10,259 bases of DNA, from NCBI GenBank assembly GCA_031267435.1, contig JAIRZB010000083.1:1-10259 (forward strand). The letters run 5' to 3'. Shown in pieces: positions 6,785-10,259 of this stretch. The notes below the pieces were generated by a model. The model searched no databases, had not been told where the DNA came from, and saw only the letters and a program-made list of their open reading frames with translations. Both the position numbers and the translations under genes were made by a program. How positions within the stretch are numbered: position 1 is the first letter of the stretch; the number at the start of each line of letters is the position of its first letter. The stretch comes from Puniceicoccales bacterium. GTDB taxonomy: Bacteria; Verrucomicrobiota; Verrucomicrobiia; Opitutales; LL51.

Positions 6785-7198
6785 ATGAAAGATGTTGCGA
6801 GTTTTTGGGAGAAAGAAAATTTCGGAAAACTGTTTATTCGGTTGGTAATAGGGTTATTTTTCATAGCATTTGGTATCCGTCATTTTGCAGGGGGTATGTT
6901 GTCATTGCAAGCGTTGGGAGTTATTTTTAGTACCATTGGCATCACTTTTTGGCCAGGTGTGTGGGGAGTTTTTTCTTCCGTAATTCTAATTTTATCGGGA
7001 ATGTGTTTTCTCATTGGATTCTTTTTTCGCACCAACTGTGTCCTGCTTTCGTTGGTATTTTTTCTCAAACTTCTGACGACTTGGTCCTCTTCAAAAAATT
7101 TCTTTGACGTGGAATTCTTACTCAACGCCTCGCTAACCGTGTTACTTTTTTCCTTTCTTTTCATGGGAGCGGGGCGCTTTAGTTCGGATGGAAAGTGA
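6785..7198 (+). CDS. DoxX-like small integral membrane protein
   Basis: This is a 137-residue, very hydrophobic protein with four likely membrane helices: about 16-36 (LFIRLVIGLFFIAFGIRHF), 57-80 (GVWGVFSSVILILSGMCFLIG), 84-100 (NCVLLSLVFFLKLLTTW) and 109-128. The pattern RLxxGxxFxxxGxxHF in the first helix and four-helix size fit the DoxX/DUF417-like superfamily of inner-membrane proteins, whose roles include redox-linked and unknown functions. The family call is from pattern alone. ATG at 6785 is preferred over the in-frame TTG at 6779, which would add only two residues. No strong SD is visible. It ends 3 bases from the stop of convergent rseP, so the two transcripts probably overlap at their 3' ends. 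Confidence 0.75.
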   Translation: MKDVASFWEKENFGKLFIRLVIGLFFIAFGIRHFAGGMLSLQALGVIFSTIGITFWPGVWGVFSSVILILSGMCFLIGFFFRTNCVLLSLVFFLKLLTTWSSSKNFFDVEFLLNASLTVLLFSFLFMGAGRFSSDGK

Positions 7199-7201
7199 AT
7201 T

Positions 7202-8986
7202 TTATTCAAATTTTAGACCATTCCAAAGTAATTGTTCGTTAATGCCTAGGCGTTGTTGCTTTCGATATTTTTCTTCCATAATTCTCTCGCCTAGGATGCG
7301 ATTGATGTCGAAAAAACTGATATAAACCACAAGACCGAGAAATAGAAACATGAAAATAAGTTGAGCACTCGCCATGATGTGAAGGGCAATTTTTTTGCGT
7401 AAAAGTAATTCCAACAAAATTAGAGCGATAATTCCTCCATCGAGAATGGGCAGTGGAAGTAAATTGAAGATCGCAAGATTGACGTTCAGAACAATAACGA
7501 ACCAAAGTAGTAGGCGAAAATCGTAGGTTGCAAATGTGTCTAGGGTTTTTATAATTCCAGATGGTCCCATGAGATTTTTAAGATGAATGTCGGAGGATGG
7601 CGAAATCAAACTGCCCAGGGTTAGAAAGGTAAGGTACGCACTTTGGGCAATTTGCTCCAATGGATTTTTATGGCGCAGGACCTGTGTTCCCTTTAATTCG
7701 ACGCCAAAGCTTTGGTAATTTTCCGGAGGAACAAATTTTACTTTTTCGATTGTAAGGCGAAGGCGAGTACGATCAATGGTTACTTCGATTGGCATTTTAA
7801 TCGTATTCTGGCAAATAAATAGGGCATCCGAAAAATTTTGTACCGTTTGTCCATGAATTACCGTCACCTTACTCTCGGTGTGTAATTCTGGATACTTTTT
7901 CTGAAATTCGGAGGACAGCGATAATAGCTGCAACTTACAGGTATCTTTGCAGGGATCCTTCATGGAATTGTTTTTGCCAAAGGATGGGAAAAGCTCTAAA
8001 ATACCATCCGTTGTTGTTAGTTTGATGTAAGGACAAGTCAAAGGAAAGGATTGGGCTTTTGCGGCAATGGTAATTTGTTTTCCAGAACGTTTAACCGTCA
8101 ATTGGACATTTGGCGAATCTCTTAGAATATCATTGAGCTGGGAGTAGGAGAGGAGCGGAGTGCCATTGATGGAACATAACTGATCACCGACTTGCAACCC
8201 GACCTGTTCCGCTGGGGAATTTTTATAAATTTTCGAAATAACTAATTCTTGGAAAGTTTCGATGCCGATAATGCGAATAGATTCTTTGGAACGCGCATTT
8301 CGCTCAATGAGCACCGGACGTAGTGTCAATTCTTTTTGTTCCTTTTTTCGTGTAAGGGTAATGGTTGACAAAGGACTTCGTTGATCGCGTTTTTTTCCCA
8401 GGGCAATTCCGTGAATAATGTCTCCAAAATCATGGGTTTTTCGGCCATCGATGGCTATAATTTCGTCACCCACTTCGATACCAGCTACTTTCGCAGGACC
8501 GGGAACTTTTGTTCCATCTGGAAGTTTGATTTCCGAATGAACGTAGCCTACGATACTATTGGTCGAACTTTGGGCGCACCGAATGCCTATTTTCCAGAGA
8601 ATGGTAGCCAGAATGAATGCGAAAATAATATTAAAAACCACTCCCATCACCGAAACAATAATTTTGTCCGCCTTGGATATGGGTTTAGCTGTTTCTGGAA
8701 TTTTGTAATTCCCTTCGAGCTTTTTTACTTCCATCAGTTGGGGGAGCGCAACGTAGCCACCGAGTGGCAAAAGTGAGAGACAAAATTCCGTTTCACCGAT
8801 AGTTTTAGAGAAAATTCGCGGTCCAAATCCGATCGAAAAACGCGGCACAAACAATTTTCTTCGCTTTGCCGCTAAAAAGTGCCCCAACTCGTGAACGAAA
8901 ATTGACCCACCAAAGAATAGAATGGCCAAAAAAATTGATTCGCAACTGGAAAATAGAGAGAAATCGCCCATTGAAAATAGGGTCAT
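7202..8986 (-). CDS. rseP: RseP-type site-2 membrane metalloprotease with PDZ domains
   Basis: This is an inner-membrane zinc protease (M50 family) that cuts membrane-embedded substrates such as anti-sigma factors or leftover signal peptides (family knowledge). Seen: the first membrane helix carrying HELGH (32-36, zinc ligands His32 and His36, catalytic Glu33), RFSIGFGPRIF (49-59), LPLGGYVALP (73-82), a second helix (~108-130), PDZ1 (~150-225, AGIEVGDEIIAIDGR), PDZ2 (~245-310, GLQVGDQLCSINGTPL), a third PDZ-like stretch (~365-425, KVTVIHGQTVQNFSDAL), LMGPSGIIKT (472-481), NLLPLPILDGG (508-518) with Asp516 as third zinc ligand, and a last helix (~540-558). At 594 residues it is well above the ~450 of E. 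coli RseP; the extra length lies between PDZ2 and the C-terminal catalytic half. ATG at 8984-8986 is preceded by GGTGAG. dxr and bamA, frequent neighbours, are absent. Confidence 0.93.
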   Translation of the reverse strand: MTLFSMGDFSLFSSCESIFLAILFFGGSIFVHELGHFLAAKRRKLFVPRFSIGFGPRIFSKTIGETEFCLSLLPLGGYVALPQLMEVKKLEGNYKIPETAKPISKADKIIVSVMGVVFNIIFAFILATILWKIGIRCAQSSTNSIVGYVHSEIKLPDGTKVPGPAKVAGIEVGDEIIAIDGRKTHDFGDIIHGIALGKKRDQRSPLSTITLTRKKEQKELTLRPVLIERNARSKESIRIIGIETFQELVISKIYKNSPAEQVGLQVGDQLCSINGTPLLSYSQLNDILRDSPNVQLTVKRSGKQITIAAKAQSFPLTCPYIKLTTTDGILELFPSFGKNNSMKDPCKDTCKLQLLSLSSEFQKKYPELHTESKVTVIHGQTVQNFSDALFICQNTIKMPIEVTIDRTRLRLTIEKVKFVPPENYQSFGVELKGTQVLRHKNPLEQIAQSAYLTFLTLGSLISPSSDIHLKNLMGPSGIIKTLDTFATYDFRLLLWFVIVLNVNLAIFNLLPLPILDGGIIALILLELLLRKKIALHIMASAQLIFMFLFLGLVVYISFFDINRILGERIMEEKYRKQQRLGINEQLLWNGLKFE

Positions 8987-9087
8987 TCATAGAAAACTCA
9001 CCATTGGCTGCAATCACAAATTGGGAAATAAAGATGAGAATTTGCTGAAAAATGGCGGTAAAATGCGGGAAAATGTAAAATTTTATT

Positions 9088-9112
9088 TTTTTTTTGTAAA
9101 AAACAAAAAAAA
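9088..9112. repeat. A/T inverted repeat overlapping the promoter
   Basis: TTTTTTTTGT (9088-9097) is the exact reverse complement of ACAAAAAAAA (9103-9112), with five A's between. It covers the -35 and most of the spacer of the rightward promoter, as well as the possible leftward one. It may act as a curved-DNA element or an operator. Confidence 0.55.
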
Positions 9113-9122
9113 CTGTTATAAT
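9094..9122 (+). promoter_or_regulatory. Strong sigma70-type promoter placed right against the start codon
   Basis: A consensus -10, TATAAT (9117-9122), lies exactly 17 bases after TTGTAA (9094-9099, 4 of 6 to TTGACA). Only nine bases separate the -10 from the ATG at 9132. With transcription starting 6-8 bases after the -10 (about 9129-9130), the 5' leader would be 2-3 bases. The message should therefore be leaderless or nearly so. Confidence 0.75.
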
Positions 9123-9131
9123 AGTGCCGCT

Positions 9132-10127
9132 ATGAAAACAAATACTAAAATTCGTTTATTGGTTGCAGCACTTGGAGGAAGCGTATTTTCCTACAGTGAT
9201 GTTCGTGCCAGTGATGGCGGTTCTGCCCACCGTCTAAGGTTTATATGTGCGCATCATGCCAGAGGTGCCGATGAAGGGCCTTCCGATGAAGGGCCGCCTT
9301 CCTATGGAGAAGCGCACTTTCCGCATTGGCATCAGGGCTTGCCACCGAGATTGATATCATCCTCTGCGAGCCATGATTCTCTCCTTCTTCCTACCCAACT
9401 CGACGGGCGATTGCAGAGGCATCCGACGGTGACCGGCGTTCTTAGTGAATTGCCTGGTTCGGGTTCGAGAACCGCTGTTCAACAGGAACGAGGCTTAGCT
9501 CAGATGATACCCATCCTCATTAAGAAACATTTTTTCGATGCTTTGCCGGACTTTATCAGACTAACGGTAACGGGATTCGAGCAGGCATTGGAGAATGGGG
9601 GCGTAGATGAGTGTTCATTGGCGGAGTTCTTTGATTTATCGCTCGTTGATCCCGATACGTTTGCGTATATCACACGTGACCAGCGGCCTCCCCGCCAGTC
9701 CGTTGCCATTTACGGCTACGCCACCGATGCGATCATGAGGCGTGATGGCATCATCAACCGAATAAAACGCAATATCATAGATGAAATTCTTATGATTATC
9801 CAATTATTAATCACACCCGATCTTCCCGATGAGGTAATCGCACAATTGGAAAATTACATCGATCACCTATTGGCACAAATTGTCCCTCCGTTGAATCGGG
9901 CCATGTTTGAGGTTTTGCAGAGTGAAATGGCGGCCGAAATTGCTACGAGATGTTGTTTTGGCTGGTGCAGGAAACTCAAAAAAGAAGACAAACAAAACCT
10001 TGTCAGGGGTATATTGCACGTGCTGGGCGGTGTGCTGGGAGGCATATTTGGCGAAGTCGTCACACATGGAGCCGATGAGATAGCAACCGGAATTTGTGGT
10101 ATTATCGCCGCACGAGGTGAGTCATGA
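9132..10127 (+). CDS. Secreted protein of unknown function with N-terminal signal peptide
   Basis: I do not recognise this 331-residue protein. Residues 1-26 form a clear Sec signal peptide: a charged MKTNTKIR start, the hydrophobic LLVAALGGSVFSY core and VRA|S as likely cleavage after Ala26. The next ~75 residues look disordered and His-rich (HH at 41-42, HFPHWH at 62-67), with a duplicated DEGP (47-50, 52-55). From ~120 on it seems mostly helical (~122-155, 197-228, 233-270), then comes a Cys cluster RCCFGWCRK (273-281), a basic patch and a glycine-rich hydrophobic end (GGVLGGIFG, 299-307; up to IIAA, 327). The start is ATG 9132, not in-frame starts up to 8922, because the signal peptide begins here and the promoter lies immediately upstream; a start at 8922 would overlap rseP by 65 bases. 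No membrane anchor is certain. It may be a periplasmic or exported effector-like protein, but this is a guess. Confidence 0.8.
   Translation: MKTNTKIRLLVAALGGSVFSYSDVRASDGGSAHRLRFICAHHARGADEGPSDEGPPSYGEAHFPHWHQGLPPRLISSSASHDSLLLPTQLDGRLQRHPTVTGVLSELPGSGSRTAVQQERGLAQMIPILIKKHFFDALPDFIRLTVTGFEQALENGGVDECSLAEFFDLSLVDPDTFAYITRDQRPPRQSVAIYGYATDAIMRRDGIINRIKRNIIDEILMIIQLLITPDLPDEVIAQLENYIDHLLAQIVPPLNRAMFEVLQSEMAAEIATRCCFGWCRKLKKEDKQNLVRGILHVLGGVLGGIFGEVVTHGADEIATGICGIIAARGES
9268..9297 (+). repeat. 15-base tandem duplication inside the secreted-protein gene
   Basis: CCGATGAAGGGCC occurs at 9268-9280 and again at 9283-9295, with a unit length of 15 bases, so the frame is kept and the protein gains a second DEGP(S/P) unit. 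The near-identity at DNA level suggests a recent slippage event in a disordered segment. Confidence 0.75.
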
Positions 10128-10216
10128 TTTCTTTAAAATCATTGATTCAGACGCGAAATGAGGGCTTTTTGCCCCACGCCTTGGCCAACGGTTTGCGATT
10201 AAGCGGCGGGGATTAG
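10124..10216 (+). CDS. Possible 30-residue frame overlapping the end of the secreted-protein gene
   Basis: ATG at 10124-10126 overlaps the preceding TGA (10125-10127) as ATGA, the classic arrangement for translational coupling. The frame runs 30 codons to TAG at 10214-10216, reading MISLKSLIQTRNEG, then FLPHALANGLRLSGGD. No domain is recognisable and most of the frame is made of GC-rich inverted-repeat DNA, so it may not be a real gene. Overlap geometry is the only support. Confidence 0.2.
   Translation: MISLKSLIQTRNEGFLPHALANGLRLSGGD
10162..10211. repeat. GC-rich inverted-repeat patch after the secreted-protein gene
   Basis: Seen: GGGC (10162-10165) and GCCC (10171-10174) around TTTTT; the 8-base palindrome TTGGCCAA (10181-10188); and CCCC-AC-GCC (10172-10180), which pairs, with an AC bulge, with GGCGGGG (10205-10211). 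The composition contrasts with the AT-rich surroundings. The T-run is in the loop and not after a stem, so this is not a standard terminator. It may be a decayed copy of the kind of repeat at the left end of the window. Confidence 0.4.
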
Positions 10217-10252
10217 TCAATTCGGTGAAAAAGCATATTTTTGCTGAATTTC

Positions 10253-10257
10253 AGGAG
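10253..10257 (+). promoter_or_regulatory. Possible ribosome-binding site for a gene beyond the window
   Basis: AGGAG at 10253-10257, two bases from the window's right edge, is one of the best Shine-Dalgarno matches seen in the whole window. A start codon about 5-9 bases later would lie outside, so it cannot be confirmed here. Confidence 0.3.
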
Positions 10258-10259
10258 TT

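Larger units (their letters stand above)
8987..9131. promoter_or_regulatory. Divergent promoter region between rseP and the secreted-protein gene
   Basis: This 145-base spacer drives two genes in opposite directions. Its centre is extremely A/T-rich, with a T10 run (9086-9095), A6 (9098-9103) and A8 (9105-9112), which should bend the DNA. A leftward -35/-10 pair, TTGTTT (9106-9101) and TAAAAT (9085-9080), can be read for rseP, but its 15-base spacing is short. The + frame stays open through this region, which could mislead gene callers into starting the secreted protein at 8922. Confidence 0.5.

Noticed and set aside
6700..6930. 76-residue + strand frame starting in the doxX leader
   Set aside because: It overlaps the doxX-like frame out of phase, starts at TTG without an SD, and shows no family pattern.
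6880..7209. 109-residue - strand frame opposite the doxX-like gene
   Set aside because: The + strand frame has four clean hydrophobic helices; the opposite strand yields only a Lys/Pro-rich shadow.
8381..8776. 131-residue + strand frame
   Set aside because: It lies wholly antisense to the PDZ1 and membrane part of rseP, with low-complexity aromatic/Asn composition typical of a shadow frame.
8922..9131. N-terminal extension of the secreted protein (start at 8922 giving 401 residues)
   Set aside because: It overlaps rseP antisense, runs through the divergent promoter including TATAAT, and would bury a clean signal peptide at residue 71. The ATG at 9132 explains everything better.
10162..10174. 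Intrinsic terminator for the secreted-protein gene
   Set aside because: The stem is only four pairs and the T's are in the loop, not after the 3' arm.

Overview
The window is a stretch of bacterial chromosome made mostly of core genes. All of them read as full-length, intact open frames, and coding density is high. The DNA is moderately AT-rich, with many runs of A and T. Start sites rarely carry a clear Shine-Dalgarno sequence, and two genes start with GTG. Together with the protein styles (long RseP with extra PDZ-like segments, Soj-type ParA, RsuA/RluB-type synthase) this fits a Gram-negative bacterium. My guess is the Verrucomicrobiota/Opitutae-Puniceicoccales area, possibly host-associated, but this is an impression and was not tested against any database.

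Layout, left to right. Bases 1-145 are a non-coding cluster of four perfect hairpins, including a 41-base palindrome, and look like a dispersed intergenic repeat unit. Then on the + strand come mnmG (tRNA wobble-uridine modification), a 221-base gap, pheT (phenylalanyl-tRNA synthetase beta chain) and, 17 bases later, a soj-like parA. Convergent to parA, on the - strand, is a two-gene unit: a small YggU/DUF167 protein followed after 4 bases by an RluB-type 23S rRNA pseudouridine synthase. A divergent spacer of about 265 bases holds a good promoter (TTGACA-N16-TCAAAT) for a DoxX-like small membrane protein on the + strand. Convergent to it, only 3 bases away, is a long rseP-type site-2 protease on the - strand. 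Divergent from rseP is a 331-residue secreted protein that I do not recognise. Its promoter is textbook (TTGTAA-N17-TATAAT) and lies so close to the ATG that the message should be leaderless or nearly so. The last 130 bases hold a possible 30-residue frame overlapping the stop, GC-rich inverted repeats, and an AGGAG at the very edge that may serve a gene outside the window.

Together the genes serve translation (mnmG, pheT, rluB), chromosome partition (parA) and envelope functions (doxX-like, rseP, the secreted protein). The order mnmG-pheT-parA resembles the common mnmG-rsmG-parA-parB neighbourhood with rsmG and parB absent and pheT in between; pheS is also not beside pheT. I see no tRNA, rRNA, CRISPR array, transposase, phage gene or recognisable defence system. 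The least explained part is the right end: the secreted protein with a His-rich N-terminal part, a Cys cluster and a glycine-rich hydrophobic C-terminus.
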